Made by a program: the position numbers and the translations under genes
Shown here: positions 25,779 through 36,335 of the stretch, piece by piece
How the letters are laid out: every line of letters begins with the position of its first letter
Position numbering within the stretch: position 1 is the first letter of the stretch
The notes under the pieces: model-generated
Database searches by the model: none
Seen by the model: the letters and a program-made list of their open reading frames with translations, nothing else
Told to the model about the DNA's origin: nothing
NCBI GenBank assembly: GCA_036417435.1
Contig: CM070902.1
Span: forward strand, 178,736,445-178,800,444
Direction of reading: 5' to 3'
From: Inia geoffrensis
Taxonomy: Eukaryota; Chordata; Mammalia; Artiodactyla; Iniidae
DNA: 64,000 nucleotides

Positions 25779-27010
25779 TTTTTAAATTGGAGTATAATTG
25801 CTTTACAATGGTGTGTTAGTTTCTGCTTTCTAACAACGCGAATCAGTTATACATATATATATGTTCCCATATCTCCTCCCTCTTGCGTCTCCCTCCCTCC
25901 CTCCCTATCCCACCCCTCTAGGTGGTCACAAAGCACTGAGCTGATCTCCCTGTGCTATGCGGCTGCTTCCCACTAGCTATCTGTTTTACGTTTGGTAGTG
26001 TATCTATGTCCGTGCCACTCTCTCACTTTGTCACAGCTTACCCTTCCCCCTCCCCATATCCTCAAGTCCATTCTCTAGTAGGTCTGTGTCTTTATTCCTG
26101 TACTGCCCCTAGGTTCTTCATGACATTTTTTCCCTTAAATTCCATATATATGTGTTAGCATAAGGTATTTGTCTTTCTCTTTCTGACTTACTTCACTCTG
26201 TATGACAGACTCTAGGTCTATCCACCTCATTACAAATAGCTCAATTTCGTTTCTTTTTATGGCTGAGTAATATTCCATTGTATATATGTGCCACATTTTC
26301 TTTATCAATTCATCTGATGATGGACACTTAGGTTGTTTCCATCTCCGGGCTATTGTAAATAGAGCTGCAATGAACATTTTGGTACATGACTCTTTTTGAA
26401 TTATGGTTTTCTCAGGGTATATGCCCAGTAGTCGGATTGCTGGGTCATATGGTAGTTCTATTTGTAGTTTTGTAAGGAACCTCCATACTGTTCTCCACAG
26501 TGGCTGTATCAATTTACATTCCCACCAACAGTGTAAGAGGGTTCCCTTTTCTCCACACCCTCTCAAGCATTTATTGTTTCTAGATTTTTTGATTATGGCC
26601 ATTCTGACTGGTGTGAGATGATATCTCATTGTAGTTTTGATTTGCATTTCTCTAATGATTAATCATGTTGAGCATCCTTTCATATGTTTGTTGGCAGTCT
26701 GCATATCTTCTTTGGAGAAATGTCTATTTAGGTCTTCTGCCCATTTTTGGATTGGGTTGTTTGTTTTTTTGTTATTGAGCTGCATGAGCTGCTTATAAAT
26801 TTTGGAGATTAATCCTTTGTCAGTTGCTTCATTCGCAAATATTTTCTCCCATTCTGAGGGTTGTCTTTTGGTCTTGTTTATGGTTTCTTTTGCTGTGCAA
26901 AAGCTTTGAAGTTTCACTAGATCCCATTTGTTTATTTTTGTTTTTATTTCCATTTCTCTAGGAGGTGGGCCAAAAAGGATCTTGATGTGATTTATGTCAT
27001 AGAGTGTCAG
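25779..27010 (-). mobile_element. 5'-truncated L1 (1.23 kb) with intact duplication
   Basis: Minus orientation. The 3' UTR carries the 'ctaggtggtcacaaagcac' and 'ctcaagtccattctctag' blocks, a different subfamily from the 19-24 kb element. The ORF2 C-terminal third is to the right. A perfect 12-bp duplication, 'aactctaatttt', lies at 25767-25778 and 27011-27022. Truncation is within ORF2, upstream of the Cys-rich region. Confidence 0.92.
26135..26990 (-). pseudogene. L1 ORF2 C-terminal part
   Basis: 170 codons remain open at 26135-26647, reaching the family's usual C-terminus. They include the Cys-rich segment '[20 protein letters not shown]', then '[17 protein letters not shown]' and '[14 protein letters not shown]'. 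A second frame (26663-26953) holds the part upstream. One frame break separates them. RT and endonuclease are absent through truncation, so there is no activity. The long open frame and perfect duplication suggest a fairly recent insertion. Confidence 0.9.
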
Positions 27011-27118
27011 AACTCTAATTTTATCATGAAAAAGTGCCTATTTGGGGTCATTCCATCCAATAATGATGAGCTAGTGACTTCTTCTTCCATATGCATTTTC
27101 TTATTCCTCCCTTTTTAA

Positions 27119-27930
27119 AAAATAATTAATTTTCATTTTTAAATTTTTATTGAAACTTAATTAACTTACAATGTGTTTTTTTCAGGTATACGGCAAAGTG
27201 ATTCAGTTATATATATATATATATATATATAAACATATACATATATATTTTCCAGATTCTTTTCCCTTATAGGTTATTACAAAATATTGAGTACAGTTCC
27301 CTGTGCTAAACAGTAGACCCTTGTTGGTTATCTATTTTATACGTAGTAGTGAGTATGTGTTAATCCCAAAGTCCTAATTTATCTCTCCTCCAACTTTCCC
27401 CACTGGTAACCATAAGTTTGTTTTCTATGTTTGCGAGTCTATTGCTGTTTTGTAAATAAGTTCGTTTGTGTCATATTTTAGATTGCACATATAAGTGGTA
27501 TCATATGATATTTGTCTTTCTCTGGCTGACTTACTTTACTCACTATGACAATCTCTAGGTCTGTCCATGTTGCTGCAAATGACATTATTTCATTCTTCTT
27601 TATGGCTGAGCAATATTCCATTGTATCTATGTACCACATCTTCTTTGTCCATTCATCTGCTGATGGACATTTAGGTTGCTTCCACATCTTGGCTATTGTC
27701 GATAGTGCTGCAGTGAATATTGGGGTACATGTGTCCTTTTGAATTATGGTTTTCTCCAGGTATATGCCCAGTAGTGGGATTGCTGGGTCATATGGTAGTT
27801 CTATTTTTAGTTTTTTAAGGAACCTCCATACTGTTCTCCATAGTGGCTGCACCAATTTACATTCCCACCAACAGTGCAGGAGAGCTCTCTTTTCTCCACA
27901 CCCACTGCAGCGTTTATTCCTTTCTCTTTT
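27119..27930 (-). mobile_element. 5'-truncated L1 (about 0.8 kb)
   Basis: Minus orientation, 3' UTR with internal (TA)n (about 27211-27230), 'cagattcttttcccttatag' and 'ttccctgtgctaaacagtag'. ORF2 C-terminus follows on the right; 152 codons are open at 27478-27936, with '[20 protein letters not shown]'. A weak possible duplication, 'ttattcctccctttt' (from about 27101) against 'ttattcctttctctttt' (about 27915-27931), needs an alignment. It lies about 100 bp from the preceding L1 but belongs to another 3'-UTR subfamily, so it is a separate event. Confidence 0.88.
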
Positions 27931-27936
27931 TATCAT

Positions 27937-28759
27937 GTAGTTTAATGCATTACTTCTTGTTAAACTTACTTATTTTCCTTCTTTTCATGTGACCTTCTAA
28001 AAATAACCTATGTATTTATCAAGAATAGGCTTAGGAGGTCACCTGCTTTTTGTGGGCCGTGGTGTGAAGGAGTAAAAGAAGTAAATGTTTCTTTGTTAAA
28101 GGACACTGATGACCAACATTGTGGGGATAGCACAACCTGCCCATTTAGGAGGAAAGGATCTTTGGATTGTGTGCTCTCTTATGGAAGGTTCCTTGACATT
28201 TTGCTCATGAAATGCCCCCCGCTGCCAAGGCTGTGGCCTCCGCGACCTTATTGGAGTCAAGTCTGTCTTCATGTTTGCCGCTTTCCTCAATTGCATATTT
28301 TTTTTCTTTCATTAAATAGGGTTTCCAAGTTTGTAGACATGGTCCATTTTAGAAAGTAAACTTCACTCTAAAAATTGAAATACACCAGTTTCCCTTCAGT
28401 TCTTCCATGGAGACTACTGAGGTCTAAGGGAAAAACACGAAATAGAATAGTGACCTCTGTTCCTGTTTTCCAGTGAAGGGGCTGCTTCTCATATTATTTC
28501 CTTCCACTAAATTTGTTGCCACCTTAGCGGCAATTGCTAAAATATAAAATGGAGTTTCTTCTACTCTTTAAATAAAATGTGATGTCTCTAAAAATTAAAT
28601 AAAAGAACCCGCATCTGTCAATCACCATCCATGTTGACATTGGCCTCCATGATGGTCTCAGAATAAGCCAGGCAGGTTCACTCTTGACTCCACAGCTGGC
28701 TTCCCCAGGGGTCCCCCTCCCTCAGCACCTCCCAATGGGGAGGAAAATTGCAACCTTCA
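27937..28759. other. Unique DNA, no gene seen
   Basis: No repeat or exon recognised. The frame at 28093-28359 has no domain. Confidence 0.5.
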
Positions 28760-28968
28760 CACAAGCCAGCACCTCGCACCCTCCTTTCCTGCTTTATCCT
28801 TCCTGTGAACACGCCTCACAGTCTAAGAAAATGTTTATTGTTTTTCTCCCTCCTTAGAAAATAGCCTGTTTGTCTGTGTCCTTCTATGTTATCCACCAAA
28901 CGTCTCCAGAGATGCCCAGAACACTGCAAGGAAGGACTCAAAAAATCTTGTTTGAATGAGTGAGTCAA
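28760..28968 (+). mobile_element. L2-like LINE 3' end (ancient)
   Basis: 'gcctgtttgtctgtgtcctt', '...gatgcccagaacactgcaag' and 'cttgtttgaatgagtgagt' follow the order of the mammalian L2 3' terminus, as compared with the clearer copy at 49480-49727. Strongly diverged. Confidence 0.5.
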
Positions 28969-30185
28969 CGTTGCTCTGTGGTTCTGTCAATCATTTGAGG
29001 CAAAATAAACATCTCTGTAATTTTTTTAGAGTGAAAATTCGGATTTAATAGACACTGACAGAATTTTATCATTATCCATTTTGTTTTCTTGTGTTTTAAG
29101 CTTAAAGCTATGGTACTGCCTGCCAGGTTTGCTGTTTCTATTTTGCTCTCCAGGAACCTCAGGTGCCCTCATTTCCTTTAAAAGATTATGTAGGTGAAGC
29201 CATTGTTATAGAGCTGTGATGGTTGCCAGGAGCCTGAGAAAGATATAAATGGGAAGGGCATTCAGACAAGCTACCTGTGCCCTTGAATCCCACCATAGAG
29301 CTGCAACTCTGAAAGGGCCCGCTTCTTAGAATCAATCATCACCTTAGGAAAGCCAACGAAACTACTGTTGTATCTGCTTCCACATATGCTTCTTTGCATG
29401 GGGAAACTGCTTTTTAAACAGAGTAATGTGGCTTCTGCCTTTTCTCACCAAATGTTGCTAAAAATAAACACATATTTCTTCTTATCTTCCATGACACACA
29501 TCTTACCATGCAAAAACTCCATTAACTTAAACGCGAATAGTAATCTTTTTCTTACTAAGTTAAAGACTTGTCAGAAAGCAAGGCAGTGGATCAAGCACAT
29601 AATTCACACAATAAAGTGACGCAGAGATTTACCATTTGGAATCCATCGGAGGATAACTTCCACCAGGCCTGTCCTCAGCCGTATCTGTAAATGGTCACGG
29701 GATCACCACCATCCATTCTGCTGAGAGCTGCCCTGCGGCTGATGAGGAACCACTTTCATAGGATTGTGAAGGCCTTTCTAATTATTTCCTTACAAATATG
29801 TAAACTTGGCCACGCACATACTAAAGCATATCACCTCACATACTTTTATGCATAAAATTGCACAGATCAGAGGTAAGACCACAGATTACAGGATTAAAAT
29901 ATGTATTTTTCTCAAAATCTGTCATGGCAGTTTTCCTTATATTTGTGGAATGACCTTAAGGAGAAACACTAAGATGAACACATGCTTGTCAAAATTTCTG
30001 CAGTATAGTTAGAAAGAGCAGACCCCACCCACTTTTCATTAAATTCACCGGCATAGGAATCTCTCTTAAAGATGCATCAAATTCCTTGTTCTACAGGATG
30101 TAACATTGGTGTGCTTTTTATTTCTTTGTAAGCATTAATAGGCAGGTTTCCAATGATTAGAACTAAATTAGTGTCCATCCTGTAT
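28969..30185. other. Unique DNA, no gene seen
   Basis: No repeat, exon or RNA gene recognised. Confidence 0.5.
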
Positions 30186-30200
30186 CCTCCAGAGCTTTTT

Positions 30201-30393
30201 TTTTTTTTTTTTTTTTTTCGGTACGCGGGCCTCTCCCGTTGAGGAGCACAGGCTCCGGCCGCGCAGGCTCAGTGGCCATGGCTCACAGGCCTAGCCGCTC
30301 CGTGGCATGTGAGATCTTCCTGGACCGGGGCATGAACCCATGTCCCCTGCATCGGCAGGCAGACTCTCAACCACTGCACCACCAGCGAAGACC
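30201..30393 (-). mobile_element. CHR SINE with internal deletion
   Basis: Minus-strand copy behind a T23 run. 'gcgggcctctcccgttgagg' joins two parts that are about 16 bp further apart in the other copies, because the 'actgttgtggcctctc' block is missing. The duplication is 'cctccagagcttttt' (30186-30200) against 30394-30408, with one mismatch. The deletion could mark a subfamily or a private loss. Confidence 0.92.
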
Positions 30394-30408
30394 CCTCCGG
30401 AGCTTTTT

Positions 30409-32826
30409 GCATCTGACATCTTGACACATAAGTCACCACTTTTACACTTGCTACATGTATCTACACATATGATTTTGTCACCCTCCATGTGGCCAGCTAC
30501 AATATACACACATAATTTTTATTCTAGGGGAAATAGTGACTTTAGAAGAATATTTACACTCTCTGATGCTAAAATGTGAAAACGGTGCAAACCAAAATGT
30601 TTCCCATCTTTGGACTTTGCAGTCAGAAGCCTTCCAGCCAAATTTATTGCCTGAGTTTGGTAATCTACGCAACTCAGGTGTCTTAGAGCAGTTATTCAAA
30701 TTTCCATTCGGAAACTTTGTTATATTTATCCTTCAGTGGTTTATCTCATATTGTGCTTTAGTCTGTAATGTGCTACACATTCTGTCAGGATGTCAAGCAA
30801 TCAAATGCAAACAATGAAAGTAAGTTTGTACTTCCCTTATGAATAAACATGCATCTACCTTTAATTCCAACAGGGAATAAAATTTGGATTTTGTTGGTTA
30901 GAACAGCAGACAGACCATCCTGAATGCTTTTCTCGAAGGAATACATTTTCATTAAACTTCTTTTGGTGACTAAGCATTCAGAATGCCTTTTCACATTTGA
31001 GCTGTTCATTAGAGAGTTTTTGATCCTAAGAGTTAGTTGTCCTAATGTTTTATATAGCATGTGGATGACTTTGTATGTTTTCATTGAACCCTTATTTTTT
31101 TGTAAATTCACTTCTTTAAAAAGATAGCAATGACATTTTTGGGGAATAATCCGCCCAGTGGTAGACCAGCATAAGCCTGCATCTTTCATGAGTTTAATAC
31201 TATTCTTGTTTTATCTAGTCACCCTGCAGCTCTGGTTCGTCACATTATGAAATCATCAGTGTGAGGCTTTTATTCTCATTCCCAGCCAAAATGGATTCCT
31301 TTATAAATGCTGTGATTTCCCATGAATCCATGAATTCTGAAACTCCTTAACACCATAAGCGGTGCCCTACTCTGAGGATTAATGGGAAAATATTTGGGGT
31401 TTTCTAGCTCTGACTGAAGGCTGGGTGAAATCAATTATCTAAGCACCATAAAACAAGGGTTTGGGTCTCAGACAATGATTACAAAGCAGACACACTTTAA
31501 CACCCAGAACAACCATGTGGCGCTTGTTGACTCTCAACCATGGCCGAAGGGTGAAGGAAATATCATTCTATCTGCTGATGCCATGGAAATTCCTTCACTC
31601 CACGAGCAGCTGGAGCTCCCATTTACACACACACACACACACACGCACACATACTTCTTTCTAGTCGTACAGATGTTAAATATAAAGAATTCCAACAGCT
31701 TTTGTTAAAGCCATCAGAAAAGCAGTTGACTTTGTTTTCAACTGAATCTGCAGTCGTCTTCTGGGTCTCAAACACTCAATTTGTACAAAGTAATAAATGT
31801 CATGCTTTAAAAAGGGAAAATATAATTCTTCTCACTGCCCTCTAGAAATAGTCAAGTGGTATGGAAAAAACTTCATTGACGACGTGGTGTGACTTTTATA
31901 GACACCGAATTTTAAATGTCTAGAAGAGATGTGTTTTCTTAAGCATGGGCACTTAGCGATTGTTTCTACCCGGTGTTTCCCATCATAGTCGGAGGAATTC
32001 TTTCAAATGAAGGGCTTCCAAGGTGCTAAAACTTCTGAATCAAAGAAAATCAGGGCGTATTTTCGATGGTATTGGAGAAAGTGGGGAAGAGGAAACCTTA
32101 GAGGAGTGAGGAAGTGTTCACAAACAGTCATGTTTGGGACTTTTATATAGAAGATTATCACGGGCTTAGGGGCTTTGAAATCTAATCATCACATAAACCT
32201 TCTCTCAAAGCATTGCAGCTTTTGGTGTCAGTTTTTTCTGTAGAGATCAACCTGGAGTGATATATCAAGATCAAGGTACATTTCAAAGAGAAAGTCTTTA
32301 AAAACCAATTATGGTCACTGTCGATGAATCATTCAAAATCATAAATCTTGTGTGGTGAGTTAACAGCGACCAGACATGGTCACTGAACTGAAAGAAACAA
32401 TAACAGAACCTGCCCAAAAGACTCACTACTTTTCATTGTTTGTAGGGACCACTGTGAGGTTTTAGACACAGCACTGCCTCAATCAAGCGTCTTTGGGGGT
32501 CTCTGATTTAGACTCTAGAGCCCTGGACTTTAGACTTTTATTCTTTTACTCCTAAAGGAATCTTGTAAAACTATGGACAACTTCAGATATTTAGCTGGCC
32601 ATTTCAAAGGTTTTAACATAAATATAAATATTGCAATTAAAAAGTCTCACAGCATATTGTAAATGATCACTACTAACTTAAAAGAATTACTTCATCTTTT
32701 GAAATATATCTTACTGATTTTAAACCCTATAGTAACTTGAGAGGTACCATCACCTGTTTTAAGAAATATATGAAATACACTTTTGTTTGAATGCCTTCTG
32801 ATGATCATCCTTTCATACTTCTAGTC
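30409..32826. other. Unique DNA with a short (CA)n
   Basis: An interrupted (CA)n lies at 31625-31650. Otherwise no repeat, exon or RNA gene is recognised. Frames at 30536-30817 and 30785-31189 have no domain. Confidence 0.5.
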
Positions 32827-32846
32827 AACAAGAAAACATACACATA

Positions 32847-33020
32847 GCACAGGGAACTCTGCTCAATGTTATGTGGCAGCCTGGATGGGAGGGGAGTTTG
32901 GGGGAGAATGGATACGTGTATATGTGTGGCTGAGTCACTGTGCTGTGCACCTGAAAATATCACAACATTGCTAATTGGCTATACTCCCATATAAAATAAA
33001 AAGTTAACACAACAGAACAA
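32847..33020 (+). mobile_element. Short L1 3'-end insertion of a distinct subfamily
   Basis: 'agcacagggaactctgctca', 'tgttatgtggcagcctgg' and 'gctgtgcacctgaaaatatc' are an L1 3' UTR variant unlike the other copies here, ending 'actcccatataaaat' plus an A-rich tail. A 20-bp duplication with 2 mismatches lies at 32827-32846 and 33021-33040. It holds only about 174 bp of element and no ORF. Confidence 0.8.
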
Positions 33021-33040
33021 AACAAGAAAAGTTACACATA

Positions 33041-33776
33041 CATATGGATAATTGAAATCTAATATTTTAAAACTTCCTGGGGTTGCAAATCTCAGACAAA
33101 AACTTTTTTCCAAATTGAGTTTTCATTAAACATAATTACATACCATTGATAAAAACAACATATATACTAAAATGCTGAAAAATAATAATTAAATATAACG
33201 GTAAGAACTTTATTGTCACACCTCTTTTAATAGATCTCTGAAAGGATGGAATTAAAAAATTAATTTATGTATTAAAATTGAGTTGTTGCTACATTTAGAT
33301 AGTGTTCAAACACAATCCTAATCATATTCTTTCTTGTTTGCTTAGATGTACATGTTCAGAAACTTGTCACATAAACAGGTAGAGGCTTTATTATTAGGAT
33401 TTGGCATAATTATTTGAAGTCCTTCCTTGTTATCATTCCAAGTCACACAGATTGTTAAAAATAATCTTGAAAATAGATCTCTACTAGTTACATCTTTCTT
33501 CCATTTTGTTCAAAACAAAGAATTGTAAACTACCTGACTTACGAAAATATTTGTTATCAATCATCTGTCAACACCAACATTAGTACTTTTATAGCCCTGT
33601 TTGGCTTCCCTGGAAGTTTTATACCCCGGAATCATGGACTGTAATAACTTTGAGATGGGCATAGGATATCTTGAGAGGGTGATTGGAAAGGAGGTCTTGA
33701 ACCTCAATCTAAAGTGTATTCTCAGGGAGATCAGTTTGAGACAGTGTATACTTGGGAGTTTAAGAACATGGAATTT
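33041..33776. other. Unique AT-rich DNA, no gene seen
   Basis: No repeat or exon recognised. A CHR-like 'ggcttccctgg' at 33603-33613 is an isolated match and is not followed by SINE sequence. Confidence 0.5.
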
Positions 33777-35200
33777 GCACTTATAGTCAATTAATCTTTG
33801 ACAAAGGAGGTGAGAATATACAATGGAGAAAAGGCATTATCTTCATCAAGTGGTGTTGGGAAAGCTGGACAGCCTCATGTAAACTGATGAAGTCAGAACA
33901 CACCCTCACAGCGTACACAAACATGAACTCAAAATGGCTTAAAGACTGAAATATAAGACATGACACCATAAAACTTCTAGAAGAGAACAAAGGCAAAACA
34001 TTCTCTGACATAAATCAGAGCAATGTTTTCTTAGGTGAGTTTTCCAAGGCAATACAAATAAAAGCAAAAATAAACAAATGGGACCCAGTCAAACTTATAA
34101 GTTTTTGCTCAGCAAAGGAAACCCGAAACAAAATGAAAAGACTGCCTAAGGACTGGAAGAAAATATTTGCCAACAATGCAACCAACAAGGGCTTAATTTC
34201 CAAAATATACAAACAGCTCATACATCTCAATAACAAAAACACAAACAACCCAATCAAAACAGGGGCAGAAGACCTAAATGGATATATCCTCAAAGAAGAA
34301 ACACAGATGATCAGCAGACACATGAAAAAATGCTCAACATCACTAAGTTTTAGAGAAATGCAAATCAACACTACAATGAGGTATCACCCCATGCCGTGAT
34401 GGCCATCATCAAAAAGTCTACAAATAATAAATGCTGGAGAGGGTGTGGAGAAAAGGGAACCCTCCTACACTGTTGGTGGGAATGTAAATTGATACAGCTG
34501 CTATGGAGAACAGTGTGGAGGTTCCTCAAAAAGCTAAACATAGAGCTACCATATGATCCAGCAATCCTACTCCTGGGCATATATCCAGAGAAAACCATAA
34601 TTTGAAAAGATACACACACCCCAATGCTCATTGCAGCACCATTTACAATAGCCAAGACATGGAAGCAACCTAAATGTCCATTGACAGAGGAATGAATAAA
34701 GAAGATGTGATACATATATACAATGGAATATTGCTCAGCCATAAGAAAGAATGAAACAATGTCATTTGCAGCAACATGGATGGACCTAGAGATTATCATA
34801 CTAAATGAAGTAAGTCAGACAGAGAATGACAAATACTGTATATCATTTATATGTGGCATCTAAAAAATGATACAAATGAACTTACTTACAAAACAGAAAT
34901 AGACTCATAGATATAGAAAACAAACTTATGGCTACCAAAGGGGAAGGTGGGAGGGATAAATTAAGAATTGGGGATTAACATATACACGCTACTACGTGTG
35001 AAAAAGATAAATATCAAGGTCCTCCTGTATAGCACAAGGAACTAAATTCAACACCTTATTAAAAACTATAATGGAAAATAAACTGAAAAAGAACATATAT
35101 ATATATATATATATGTATGTATAAATGAATCACTTTGCTGTACACTTGAAACTAACACATCATTTTAAATCAACTATACTCTAATAAAAATTTTTAAAAA
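33777..35200 (+). mobile_element. 5'-truncated L1 (1.4 kb)
   Basis: Starts in ORF2 at 'tcaattaatctttgacaaag' (33787-33806) and runs through the Cys-rich region to a full 3' UTR with (TA)n at about 35095-35114 and the end '...tactctaataaaaattttt'. Flanks 'taagaacatggaatttg' (33761-33777) and 'taagaaccatagaagttg' (35201-35218) look like a diverged duplication. The ORF2 tail is broken. Frame 34133-34399 and frame 34396-34605 ('[20 protein letters not shown]') are offset by a frameshift, and a stop follows at about 34603. Confidence 0.9.
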
Positions 35201-35220
35201 TAAGAACCATAGAAGTTGAG

Positions 35221-36189
35221 AATCTGAAAGTTCATGTCTAACTACTCCTTGAAAAGACTTTACATATACCTAAGTGTACGTACACCAAACTTTGAAGACA
35301 GATGATTTAGAGCATTTTAACTGACCACAAAGAATTTCTCTTCTTCAATTCAGATTAGGTTACTGGCGTGGTCATAATCAGAGTTTGGGTGTTTTCTATC
35401 TCTGACATCCATATGCATAACCACTTTCAAGGGAGGTAAGAGGAGCTAAGACAGCATCAAATACTCTAGTCAGGATATTCTGGTGAAATAAAGGATTAAC
35501 ATGTCTATAAGTAGCCTCACAACACATGCCTAAATTCTTTGACTTTCAGAGCAGCATTATGTGTGAAAGTTTTTACAAGGACTTTAATTTGTAGAGAAAT
35601 AAATAAGATTTATTCAAAGATTTGTGTTGTATTTCAAGCTAAAATACAGGAGATACTGGAATATATTTAACTTTTAATTCACCAGTAGATTTGTATAAAT
35701 TCTTTACGTAGAAAATCCAAGGAAATAAAACCCATTTATCTTTACTATGCTCTTTATTTTTATTTTATCTCCTTCAGTCTTCATCTATGTAGACTAAATA
35801 ACTCTTTTGTTTATTTCTATTCCCATTCAGAAATCTACCCATGTTTCTGAATTTTGGTTGTTACACATGTCCCATCTCTTTGAGGTCTTTCTTGCTAGGT
35901 AAGTAAAACTCCTGAGCGTATTTGTAATGAGAATCATGTTATTTTTGTACTATGGTTGGCTGTTTCCATTTCCATTTAAAATATACTTTCAGTGATGTTT
36001 ATGTTTTGTTTTCTTTCATGTCTTTTTTTTTTGGAATGACATGGCACATGAAAATTTTTTTTCTTGGAAATTGTGATAATAACTAGTTTTTCAAAACAGT
36101 GCTGTGATCAAAATCAAAGGCCTCTTCCTCTTAAAATTAATGAACTGACATACTTATATGTACTATACTTTTTATAGACATAACATCCA
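35221..36189. other. Unique AT-rich DNA, no gene seen
   Basis: No repeat or exon recognised. Confidence 0.5.
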
Positions 36190-36335
36190 ACACTCATAAC
36201 TACTCTATCACAAAGATATAATCCTTCATGTTAGGAATGAGGAAACTGAGATTTTGAGAAGTGGTGTATTTTGTTCAAGAGTATATTTCTAGAATATGGT
36301 CAAGCCAGGATTAAAATCCAGCCTTTTTTGTCCTC
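36190..36335 (-). mobile_element. MIR SINE relic
   Basis: 'aatgaggaaactgagatttt', '...tctagaatatggtcaagcca' and 'ggattaaaatccagcc' match the reverse complement of the MIR core and tRNA-related part. Ancient, mammal-wide, non-coding. Confidence 0.6.

Noticed and set aside
25888..25922. Short CCCT-repeat as a CRISPR-like array
   Set aside because: It is a simple repeat within an L1 3' UTR. No spacer-repeat structure exists anywhere in the window.
33603..33613. Start of a CHR SINE
   Set aside because: Only 'ggcttccctgg' matches. Downstream sequence is unrelated and there is no A tail or duplication.
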